Shown here one piece after another: positions 57,371 to 64,000 of a stretch of 64,000 nt of DNA. Both the position numbers and the translations under genes were made by a program. How positions within the stretch are numbered: position 1 is the first letter of the stretch; each line of letters opens with the position of its first letter. Below the pieces are notes generated by a model. That model saw only the letters and a list, made by a program, of their open reading frames with translations, searched no databases and had not been told where the DNA came from. The stretch covers positions 14,650 to 78,649 of the forward strand of contig CAYVFU010000008.1 in the NCBI GenBank assembly GCA_964450495.1. Direction: 5' to 3'. Source of the stretch: CALFUK01 sp964450495 (GTDB taxonomy: Bacteria; Bacteroidota; Bacteroidia; Chitinophagales; Saprospiraceae).

Positions 57371-57615
57371 TGTGGAAAGAAGAAAATAATTCACTTAATA
57401 GAACATTCAAGTTTTCCGACTTTCGGGAAGCGTTTTCGTTTATGACCGAAGTAGCATTTTATGCAGAAAAGGCTGACCATCACCCCAATTGGTCAAATGT
57501 ATATAATACCGTAGAAATCTCATTAAACACCCATGACGCTGGTAATATCGTAACTGATAAAGACAGAAAACTTGCTGACAATATCGATAAGGTATTTACA
57601 AAATATTCCTCTTAA
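57370..57615 (+). CDS. phhB: 4a-hydroxytetrahydrobiopterin dehydratase (PCD)
   Basis: The 81-residue protein is slightly short for the family, but it keeps the core: FSDFREAFSFMTEVAFYAEKADHHPNW, split as a helix and the catalytic HHP motif. VYNTVEISLNTHDAGNIVT and the terminal DRKLADNIDKVF follow. It regenerates dihydrobiopterin after aromatic amino-acid hydroxylation, and some homologues act in folate or molybdopterin metabolism. No phenylalanine hydroxylase is in the window. ATG overlaps the previous stop by one base. Confidence 0.92.
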   Translation: MWKEENNSLNRTFKFSDFREAFSFMTEVAFYAEKADHHPNWSNVYNTVEISLNTHDAGNIVTDKDRKLADNIDKVFTKYSS

Positions 57616-57669
57616 ACTTCTTAGTACTTTCGATTATACCATTCTGCTGTTAACAATCCGTTAAACGTA

Positions 57670-57698
57670 TTGACATCCGTAACAAAGCTGTTTATCTT
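57670..57698 (+). promoter_or_regulatory. Candidate promoter for the HtrA gene
   Basis: TTGACA (57670-57675), a 17-bp spacer and TATCTT (57693-57698) form a near-classical promoter 33 bp before the ATG. Read the Bacteroidota way it is TTG-N20-TAtcTTaT, also acceptable. This is the best -35/-10 pair seen in the window. Confidence 0.5.
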
Positions 57699-57730
57699 AT
57701 GGTTAGAATACCAAACTACAAACAGCTTAA

Positions 57731-58885
57731 ATGAAGAAGTTCGTATCATACATGGCAGCGGGAATTATTGGAGGAGCCGTTTCTTTTGGGTTAATGAAAA
57801 GCCAATTGGAAACAAATATCACTATTGAAGAAACTCCTCAAGTTGTAAAAACATCTAATAATGTGACGCCAACAAATCTTCCATTTGATTTTGTGTCAGC
57901 ATCAAAGAAAGCAACTGAAGCAGTTGTGCAAGTAAAATCTTCTGTCTCTATTGCAGCAGCGAACCGACAAAGAAATGATCAAAGCGAAGGGAATCAGTTT
58001 GATTTCTTTGGATTTGATGAACTCTTTGGTGGCAGGGGATTTGGTCCTCAACAAGGATCAGGAAGTGGTGTTATTATAGGTGAAAATGGACTTATTGTCA
58101 CAAACAATCATGTAGTTGGAATAGCAGATGATCTCTTGGTAACACTATCCGATGGTCGTGAATACAAAGCAACTAAAATCGGTACGGATAAGAGTACAGA
58201 CTTGGCCTTGATTCAAATAGAAGGAACCAATTTACCAACACTTGAGTTTACAGATTCAGATAACCTAAATGTAGGTGAATGGGTATTAGCAGTTGGAAAT
58301 CCACTTGGCAATTTGACTTCTACAGTTACAGCAGGAATCGTAAGTGCCATAGGTAGAGATATTGATATCATAAAGGGAAAAAAGGCTATTGAAGAATTTA
58401 TACAGACCGATGCAGCTGTAAATCCTGGGAATAGTGGAGGGGCATTAGTCGATGCACAAGGAAGGTTGATCGGAATTAATACCGCAATTGCTTCAGGAAC
58501 TGGATATTACACAGGATACTCCTTTGCAATTCCTTCTAATCTTGTCAGTCGAATAGTAGATGAAATACTAGAAAATGGAGGAGACATAGAAAGAGCGTAT
58601 CTAGGACTAGAAGTGCAGGACGTGTATGAGTTGTTGAAGAATGATCAGCCTGTAGCTTTTGATTATGGAGTGTTGATTAACAATGTAGTAAATGGAAGCT
58701 CTGCTCAGTATGCAGGAGTCTTACCTGGTGATATCATCATAAACGTCAACGGAAGTGAAATTCGTGATTTTGATGAATTGAGTGAAGCGTTGAAGTTTGT
58801 TAAAGTGGGAGATACCGTCAGATTAAGAGTAATGAGAGATGGTAACAGCGAGACAATTCCTGTAAAAATCAGGAAAGCTAGTTAA
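57731..58885 (+). CDS. HtrA/DegP-type periplasmic serine protease, single PDZ
   Basis: The 384-residue protein has an N-terminal hydrophobic helix (MAAGIIGGAVSFGLM, anchor or signal). A trypsin-like domain follows with the triad His127 (IVTNNHVVG), Asp157 (STDLALIQI) and Ser235 (NPGNSGGALV). One PDZ domain closes the protein (about 290-380, YGVLINNVVNGSSAQYAG, GDIIINVNGSEIRDFDEL). The Gly/Phe-rich segment before the protease (FFGFDELFGGRGFG) is usual for the family. It is shorter than the two-PDZ HtrA of many Bacteroidota and so resembles DegS more in layout. It degrades misfolded envelope proteins. It has its own promoter and terminator. Confidence 0.93.
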   Translation: MKKFVSYMAAGIIGGAVSFGLMKSQLETNITIEETPQVVKTSNNVTPTNLPFDFVSASKKATEAVVQVKSSVSIAAANRQRNDQSEGNQFDFFGFDELFGGRGFGPQQGSGSGVIIGENGLIVTNNHVVGIADDLLVTLSDGREYKATKIGTDKSTDLALIQIEGTNLPTLEFTDSDNLNVGEWVLAVGNPLGNLTSTVTAGIVSAIGRDIDIIKGKKAIEEFIQTDAAVNPGNSGGALVDAQGRLIGINTAIASGTGYYTGYSFAIPSNLVSRIVDEILENGGDIERAYLGLEVQDVYELLKNDQPVAFDYGVLINNVVNGSSAQYAGVLPGDIIINVNGSEIRDFDELSEALKFVKVGDTVRLRVMRDGNSETIPVKIRKAS

Positions 58886-58951
58886 CAAAAAGAAAAGTAT
58901 ACCGTTATATAAGTAACAAAGATAAAGTTGGTTTTTCGTTTTGTTTTGATG

Positions 58952-58981
58952 CGCCTGCCCTTCCCAAGGGTGGGCGTTTTT
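58952..58981 (+). terminator. Intrinsic terminator after the HtrA gene
   Basis: CGCCTGCCC (58952-58960) pairs with GGGTGGGCG (58968-58976) over nine base pairs (two G-T) around TTCCCAA, followed by TTTTTC. 67 bp after the stop codon. Confidence 0.8.
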
Positions 58982-59005
58982 CTTGGATTTTTTTTAAAAC
59001 GGCAA

Positions 59006-59042
59006 GAGATACGGACCTGTGAGCCATTGGTTTAGACCTTTG
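59006..59042. repeat. Distant copy of the 19009-19112 repeat (without palindrome)
   Basis: GAGATACGGACCTGTGAGCC, then ATTGGTTTAGACCTTTG, aligns with the first 35 bp of each 52-bp unit near 19 kb with few differences. The TTTGTGTACGATACACAAA part is absent. Both places are directly downstream of a + strand gene. Confidence 0.65.
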
Positions 59043-59206
59043 CCTCAATTCTATTTTGGAAAAGGCTTTTATATGAAATAGCTGAATAGAATGTTTCCGT
59101 ACCTATCGATTTATTAGAGAACTGTTCTACTCAGTTGAATAAAATTCATTATTTTCATTAGTTTTCTACTTACTTACACTTCGATTCAGAAATCAATTTA
59201 TCTATC

Positions 59207-59977
59207 ATGGATCTGCTTAAAATTGCCATTATACAATCGAAAATAATTTGGGAAGATAGGTCAAAAAACCAAAGCATATTTGAAGATCAGATTCTTTCCA
59301 TTGATGCTGATGTTGACGTCATCATTTTGCCAGAAATGTTCTCCACAGGCTTTACGATGAATACATCAATTGCTGAAAAAATGGATGGAGAAAGAGTGAT
59401 GTGGATGAAAAAAATGGCTGCTAAAAAGACAGCTGCCATTTGTGGAAGTCTAATCATCCAAGACAATGGCAAATACTACAACAGACTGCTTTGGATTGAT
59501 CAAGATGGCAATATTAATCATTATGACAAGAGGCACTTATTTAGCTATGCCGGTGAACATCAATATTTTTCACCAGGTAAGTCAAAGAAAGTAGTTGAGC
59601 ATAAAGGCTGGCGATTTTTGTTGAATGTCTGTTATGACCTTCGTTTTCCTGTGTCTATGCGTAATGAGAATGATTATGATGCCATTGTATTAGTTGCCAA
59701 TTGGCCTGACACACGTGCACTTCATTGGAAGACATTGTTGCAAGCACGTGCAATAGAAAACCAGGCATATGTTCTTGCCTGTAACCGAGTAGGTGTTGAT
59801 GCCAATGATCTTAATTATCAGGGTGATTCGAGCATCATCAAACCTGACGGCACTGTAATCCAGTCAATTGAGAAAGAATCGGGAATAATTGTAGAGACAA
59901 TTTCACTGGAAGAGCTCAAACAGTATAGAGAAAGATTTGCGTTTGGTGCAGATGCGGATAAGTTTACATTGAACTAA
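59207..59977 (+). CDS. Omega-amidase (YafV/Nit2-type carbon-nitrogen hydrolase)
   Basis: The 256-residue CN-hydrolase has catalytic Glu43 (ILPEMFSTGFTMN), Lys108 (HYDKRHLFSYAGE) and Cys142 (NVCYDLRFPVSMRN). EMFSTGF, the DKRHLF loop and the ANWPDTRALHWKTLLQARAIEN stretch are diagnostic of the YafV/omega-amidase branch. This branch deaminates 2-oxoglutaramate and 2-oxosuccinamate in the methionine-salvage/glutamine-transaminase cycle. It differs clearly from the beta-ureidopropionase-type member at 43039. Cytoplasmic, monocistronic, convergent with the next gene. Confidence 0.92.
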   Translation: MDLLKIAIIQSKIIWEDRSKNQSIFEDQILSIDADVDVIILPEMFSTGFTMNTSIAEKMDGERVMWMKKMAAKKTAAICGSLIIQDNGKYYNRLLWIDQDGNINHYDKRHLFSYAGEHQYFSPGKSKKVVEHKGWRFLLNVCYDLRFPVSMRNENDYDAIVLVANWPDTRALHWKTLLQARAIENQAYVLACNRVGVDANDLNYQGDSSIIKPDGTVIQSIEKESGIIVETISLEELKQYRERFAFGADADKFTLN

Positions 59978-60048
59978 TTGGATAAAACAAATAGATAGCA
60001 GTTATAAAGAATTTCTTTCAGATACTTGGATTGCTGTAGAACGAGTTT

Positions 60049-60702
60049 TTATTCGTCGTCTTTCTTTTTCTTGAAGTCACCATTTCTCCAAGCATCAATA
60101 AACTTCTTCCAAGCAAGCGGACTAAAGACATTTTGTGGTCTAAATTGTCCTTCATAATAATAAGCCTGAGCTGTTTGTCTGAGCGTCGATCTTGCTACTT
60201 CTGTCCCGTCTACGGGCAATGTTTCTAAAATATCCTGCATTAAGCCTTGAGCTAGATTTTCTCTGGCACGATCTCCAAATGGATCCACAACCTCCATGGC
60301 AAGAAATTCTATTTTGAAAAACTCTCTACTTGGGATGTTATAGACAGTGACTTGAGGCAGCTCTAAGGCATCTGGTACCATGGTTAAGATTATATTGTCA
60401 TACACATCCGCATCATCTCTTATCGTGATCTCTTCAGTCTTAAATCCAAGGAAACGAACTTCAACAACTTCGCCTCGTTGTACAACTAAAGAGAAGAAAC
60501 CGTCAATTCCGGTTAATGTCCCTCTATTGGTGCCTTTGACACTAATCGTTGCATTTGGTAAAGGCAGTATGTCGTCTCCATCTTGGAAAGTGATAACACC
60601 AGAAAACTGGACCAATGTATCTTGACTCGTTTGACTCATCAGAGATGGAACGGAGACAATTCCTAAAAGGAGAACTAAACAAATATGTCGGATCATTTTC
60701 AA
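60049..60702 (-). CDS. Carboxypeptidase-like regulatory (CarboxypepD_reg) domain protein
   Basis: The 217-residue protein has a signal peptide (RHICLVLLLGIVSVPSLMSQ). One CarboxypepD_reg-like beta-sandwich follows (about 33-105: LPLPNATISVKGTNRGTLTG, IDGFFSLVVQRGEVVEVRFLG). The C-terminal 100 residues are unassigned, with IPSREFFKIEFLAMEVVDPFG, and end in a Lys/Asp tail (DFKKKKDDE). The same beta-sandwich is found at the N-terminus of TonB-dependent receptors; here it stands without a barrel. Probably periplasmic or outer-membrane associated. Function unknown. Confidence 0.82.
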   Translation of the reverse strand: MKMIRHICLVLLLGIVSVPSLMSQTSQDTLVQFSGVITFQDGDDILPLPNATISVKGTNRGTLTGIDGFFSLVVQRGEVVEVRFLGFKTEEITIRDDADVYDNIILTMVPDALELPQVTVYNIPSREFFKIEFLAMEVVDPFGDRARENLAQGLMQDILETLPVDGTEVARSTLRQTAQAYYYEGQFRPQNVFSPLAWKKFIDAWRNGDFKKKKDDE

Positions 60703-60892
60703 CTTCAGTAAAACTACAATAAAAACAATTTACACAGAGCTTTGTATTCTCAACTAGCTGTATTTAACACCCCTTTAACCTCTCTCAATTAAGCACCGAT
60801 AAAGCCTTTTCAGGTGGTTTGTGCTGTAGGAAAATGAGATGTCATACTCTCCAATTGTTAGCTCAACTGCCAAATCTAGCTAAAATAGCAGG

Positions 60893-63298
60893 CTATAAAG
60901 CTGCTTTTAGTACTTCATTCATCTCCTCTGCATATATGAATGTCAAATCTTTGATGTACTCTTCATTGATTTGATCCACATTTTTTTTGTTTTCTTGACA
61001 AAGAATAACTGTCTTAATACCAGCTCGTTTTGCAGCTAAAATCTTCTCTTTGATCCCACCTACTGGAAGCACCTTACCTCTCAAAGTGATTTCACCGGTC
61101 ATAGCAATACCAGGCTTGATTGGCGTTTTAGTGTAGGCAGAAGTCAATGCAGTTAGCATCGTTATACCTGCACTTGGACCATCCTTTGGTATGGCACCTT
61201 GAGGTACATGTATGTGTGCATCAATCGTAGAAAAGGTTTCAGCATCAATCCCTAAAGATTCATGATTGGACTTTATGTAACTCAATGCTGTAGTCGCTGA
61301 TTCTTTCATTACATCTCCAAGGTTTCCAGTCAATGTCAATTTGCCTTTACCCTTGCTCAAGCTTACCTCTATAAACAAGATATCTCCTCCAACACGAGTC
61401 CAGGCAAGACCAACTGCAACACCGGGCGTTTTACTATTCTTGTAAAGGTCTTTGCTGTATTTTTCAGGACCCAACATTTTTTCAAGATCTGTATCCTTAA
61501 CATTTACGTTATAGTCAATTTCCATGGCGACATTCTTAGCTACTGATCTCATTACTCCGCCTACCTGTCTATTTAAAGACCTGACACCTGACTCTTTAGT
61601 GTATTTCTCGATTATTGTCCGAATGGTTTTATCAGATAATTTTACATGTTTAGCCTTTAACCCATGATCTTGTCTTTGTTTAGGTAGCAAATGCTTTTTC
61701 GCTATTTCTACTTTTTCTTCTGTAGAATACCCACTGATGTTGATGATCTCCATCCTATCCAATAATGCAGGCTGAATGGTGCTTAGTGAATTTGCAGTAG
61801 CGATAAATAAGACTTTTGATAAGTCGTATTCCAAATCAAGATAGTTGTCATAGAAAGTCCCATTTTGTTCTGGGTCCAGCACTTCTAATAGGGCAGAGGA
61901 TGGATCACCTCTAAAGTCTTTACCAATTTTATCAATTTCATCTAGAATAAACACTGGATTTGAAGACTCGGCTTTTTTCAATGATTTGATGATTCTGCCT
62001 GGCATGGCACCAATATATGTTTTTCGGTGTCCACGTATTTCACTTTCATCGTGTAAACCACCAAGAGACATTCTGGTAAATTTGCGATCAAGGGCCTTTG
62101 CGATAGACTTACCTAAACTCGTTTTACCTACACCAGGAGGACCAACTAAACAAACTATTGGTGCCTTCATATCTCCTTTTAACTTCAAGACTGCGAGGTG
62201 CTCTATAATCCTGTCTTTAACGTCTTTTAAACCATGGTGATCTGCATCCAGGACTTGTTCTACCTTATTTAAATCAAAGTTGTCTTCCGTACATTCATTC
62301 CAAGGCAGATCCAAAATCATCTCAAGATAATTGAGTGTAACGGAGTACTCAGCCATTTGAGGATTGATTCGCTTTGCCTTATTTAACTCTTTCTCGAATG
62401 CGGCTTTTGCATGATCTGGCCAATCTTTATCTTTTGCACGCACTTCCAAATCATTCAACTCCTCTTTAGTAGGATTCTCGCCAAGTTCTTCTTGAATGGT
62501 TTTAAGCTGTTGATTTAAAAAGTAATCTCGCTGTTGTTTCTCAATATCACCTCTTACCTTACTTTCGATTTTACTTTTTAATTGAAGCATTTGCAATTCC
62601 TCATTAAGCAATTTTAGAATCTCATCTGCCTTATCTGGTAAAGAGTCGAGCTCCAATATACTCTGCTTAATTGGAACTTTAATGTTCAAATTTGACGCAA
62701 TAAAGTTGAGTAAAAACGAATCCTTTTTGATGTTATCCAACATCATCACCGCTTCAGATGGAATGTTTGGAGACAATTCTATAATCTTTCTAGACATGTC
62801 TTTTATCGAAGACATTTTTGCAGAATGTTCCATTTGATCTTCAACAAGATTCATGACTTTAGGAACAATGATGCCTTTTAGAAATGGCTCTTCCTGACTC
62901 ATGAATTTTAATTCAAACCTGCGTCTACCTTGAAGAATTGCTGTCGAGCTGCCATCGGGCATCTTCAATAATTTAATCACCCTAGCTACAGTACCAATTT
63001 TGTGTAAATCTTTTGTCTGAGGCGATTCTTCAAGCTGATCTAATTGGGAAAGTACGCCAATCAGCTTATCTTTTTCATGAGCAGCTTGTACTGCTTTAAT
63101 TGACTTGTCTCTGCCAATGGTTATGGGAATCACCACACCAGGATACAGAACGGTGTTTTTTAATGCTAAAATTGGCAAATCTTCTGGAAGCGAACTTTTT
63201 TCATCTCCTGTCTCTTCATCTTCATCAACAATTGAAAACATAGGTACAAATTCTTCCTCCTCGTCTCTTTTCGTTAATCTTAAAAAGTCTTCAAACAT
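60893..63298 (-). CDS. lon: Endopeptidase La (Lon protease)
   Basis: The 801-residue protein has three parts. The N-terminal substrate domain (LPILALKNTVLYPGVVIPI onward, 40-240) is followed by a coiled linker, then the AAA+ domain with Walker A GPPGVGKTSLGKSIA and Walker B VFILDEIDKI. The protease domain has the Ser-Lys dyad in PKDGPSAGITMLTAL and LPVGGIKEKILAAKRAG. It degrades misfolded and regulatory proteins in the cytoplasm. Upstream DNA holds a TTGTCA...TGACAA inverted repeat (63406-63435) and a TTGACA word (63329-63334, minus), possibly heat-shock control (inference). Confidence 0.97.
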   Translation of the reverse strand: MFEDFLRLTKRDEEEEFVPMFSIVDEDEETGDEKSSLPEDLPILALKNTVLYPGVVIPITIGRDKSIKAVQAAHEKDKLIGVLSQLDQLEESPQTKDLHKIGTVARVIKLLKMPDGSSTAILQGRRRFELKFMSQEEPFLKGIIVPKVMNLVEDQMEHSAKMSSIKDMSRKIIELSPNIPSEAVMMLDNIKKDSFLLNFIASNLNIKVPIKQSILELDSLPDKADEILKLLNEELQMLQLKSKIESKVRGDIEKQQRDYFLNQQLKTIQEELGENPTKEELNDLEVRAKDKDWPDHAKAAFEKELNKAKRINPQMAEYSVTLNYLEMILDLPWNECTEDNFDLNKVEQVLDADHHGLKDVKDRIIEHLAVLKLKGDMKAPIVCLVGPPGVGKTSLGKSIAKALDRKFTRMSLGGLHDESEIRGHRKTYIGAMPGRIIKSLKKAESSNPVFILDEIDKIGKDFRGDPSSALLEVLDPEQNGTFYDNYLDLEYDLSKVLFIATANSLSTIQPALLDRMEIINISGYSTEEKVEIAKKHLLPKQRQDHGLKAKHVKLSDKTIRTIIEKYTKESGVRSLNRQVGGVMRSVAKNVAMEIDYNVNVKDTDLEKMLGPEKYSKDLYKNSKTPGVAVGLAWTRVGGDILFIEVSLSKGKGKLTLTGNLGDVMKESATTALSYIKSNHESLGIDAETFSTIDAHIHVPQGAIPKDGPSAGITMLTALTSAYTKTPIKPGIAMTGEITLRGKVLPVGGIKEKILAAKRAGIKTVILCQENKKNVDQINEEYIKDLTFIYAEEMNEVLKAAL

Positions 63299-63597
63299 AT
63301 TTTAAATATTCTATGAGCTAACCATTAGTGTCAAAAGCGATACCAATGTAATTTATCTGCATAATTGGCTGAAAATCAATAAATTTTACCAATTTGGCAG
63401 CCATTTTGTCATATGAAATCCACACAAAGTGACAATTGCAGACACGTATAATTCCAGTTGCTTGAATTAGATATCAACATCTAATCTGCTTTATATGTTG
63501 TACGGACATTCGTGTCTTCACTCAATTTGTAATGAAGGAGATAAAACTAGGCAAGAATGGGGAATGTTTTAGTTTTCATCATCGTTATCATCTCATC

Positions 63598-63999
63598 ATG
63601 AATAAAGAGCAACTTATATCAGAATTACAATTTAAGGCCATCAGAAGCAGTGGGCCTGGTGGTCAGCATGTGAATAAAGTCTCCTCCAAAATTGAATTGA
63701 GTTACAACTTAGAAAAAACCACAGCGCTGAATGATGAAGAAAAACTACTTATCACTACCAAACTGGCCAATAGAATAAATAAGGACAACATACTCATCTT
63801 GCAATGTGATGAATCTCGCAGCCAGATAAAAAATAAAGGTCTTGTTGTCAAACGATTAATTGTATTGCTTGAGGCTGCATTAGTTGTGCCTAAAGCACGT
63901 AAAAAGCTAAAGCCGAGTAAAGCTATGAGGGAAACACGATTGAATAATAAGCGGCATCAGTCTTTGAAGAAGGAAAGTCGGCGTCGACCGGAGTTGTAG
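63598..63999 (+). CDS. arfB: Alternative ribosome-rescue peptidyl-tRNA hydrolase ArfB
   Basis: Started at ATG 63598 (MNKEQLISELQFKAIRSSG); the 22-residue upstream extension is not family-like. 133 residues. It has the release-factor GGQ motif in SSGPGGQHVNKVSSKIEL (about 17-34) and the Lys/Arg-rich tail that enters the empty mRNA channel (RKKLKPSKAMRETRLNNKR, then KKESRRRPEL). It frees stalled ribosomes by hydrolysing peptidyl-tRNA. The stop codon is the last complete codon of the window. The 299 bp between lon and this gene hold no other gene. Confidence 0.94.
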   Translation: MNKEQLISELQFKAIRSSGPGGQHVNKVSSKIELSYNLEKTTALNDEEKLLITTKLANRINKDNILILQCDESRSQIKNKGLVVKRLIVLLEAALVVPKARKKLKPSKAMRETRLNNKRHQSLKKESRRRPEL

Positions 64000-64000
64000 G

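Larger units (their letters stand above)
58886..59206. other. 321-bp non-coding region after the HtrA gene
   Basis: Holds the HtrA terminator (58952-58981) and the distant relative of the 52-bp repeat (59006-59042). The rest is AT-rich with no open frame of protein-like composition and no clear promoter box for the omega-amidase gene at 59207. Confidence 0.7.

Noticed and set aside
63392..63411. Sigma-54-like TTGGCAG-N5-TTGTC promoter for arfB
   Set aside because: The -12 element lacks the required GC (TTGC), and the distance to the arfB start is nearly 190 bp; more simply part of the lon upstream repeats.
1..64000. tRNA or rRNA genes
   Set aside because: No cloverleaf-like GGTTCGA-type T-arm with matching acceptor stem and no rRNA-like conserved blocks were noticed by eye; a covariance-model scan would be needed to exclude them fully.

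Overview
The window is AT-rich chromosomal DNA of a member of the phylum Bacteroidota, most likely an environmental (marine-type) Saprospiria or Cytophagia relative; the lineage is inferred from gene content only. Supporting signs are a type IX secretion (T9SS) plug protein, a protein with a T9SS sorting domain, DUF4783 and DUF937-OmpA proteins, a Rho factor with a long disordered insert, near absence of Shine-Dalgarno sequences, and several TAnnTTTG boxes (the Bacteroidota -7 promoter element) just upstream of genes. No rRNA, tRNA, CRISPR array, integrase, transposase or prophage gene was seen. There is one 100-N assembly gap (42904-43003).

Layout. 1-2934: 5'-part of mutL, a small membrane protein and the T9SS plug protein. 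3128-7761: a tight + strand operon of a TolC-type channel, a periplasmic adaptor, a TIGR04282 glycosyltransferase-like protein, a four-helix membrane protein and a patatin phospholipase. 7805-13469 (minus): a large Asp-box/VPS10-like secreted protein, a sialidase, thioredoxin and purine nucleoside phosphorylase. 13648-18991: rimP-nusA-infB plus a TIGR02757 gene, preceded by a terminator-like leader hairpin. 19009-19125: tandem 52-bp repeats carrying a palindrome. 19194-32208: mostly housekeeping genes (gpmI, serC, rnpA-rpmH, rho, serS, frr, lpxH) mixed with conserved unknowns. 32360-35242: a nitrogen module (P-II protein, ammonium transporter, outer-membrane barrel). 35357-39291: LysM/BON protein, dipeptide-epimerase-like enzyme, FKBP lipoprotein and a T9SS cargo.

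39569-46648 is the most coherent accessory unit: an NCS1 nucleobase transporter with an unusual soluble insertion, dihydropyrimidinase, a beta-ureidopropionase-type nitrilase, and both subunits (PreT, PreA) of dihydropyrimidine dehydrogenase. Together they would import uracil/thymine and degrade them reductively to beta-alanine (or beta-aminoisobutyrate), CO2 and ammonia. The heptamer-repeat array that contains the assembly gap lies inside this unit.

46707-48620 is a small AT-rich patch of poorly known minus-strand genes with an apparent decayed gene. 48852-64000 returns to core functions: an RRM protein, S41 protease, manA-pgi, yraN, comF, M42 peptidase, pterin dehydratase, HtrA, omega-amidase, lon and arfB. 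I did not find a clearly new defence or mobile system. The best leads are the transporter insertion, the 52-bp palindrome repeats with a distant copy, the heptamer array, and the rimP leader hairpin.
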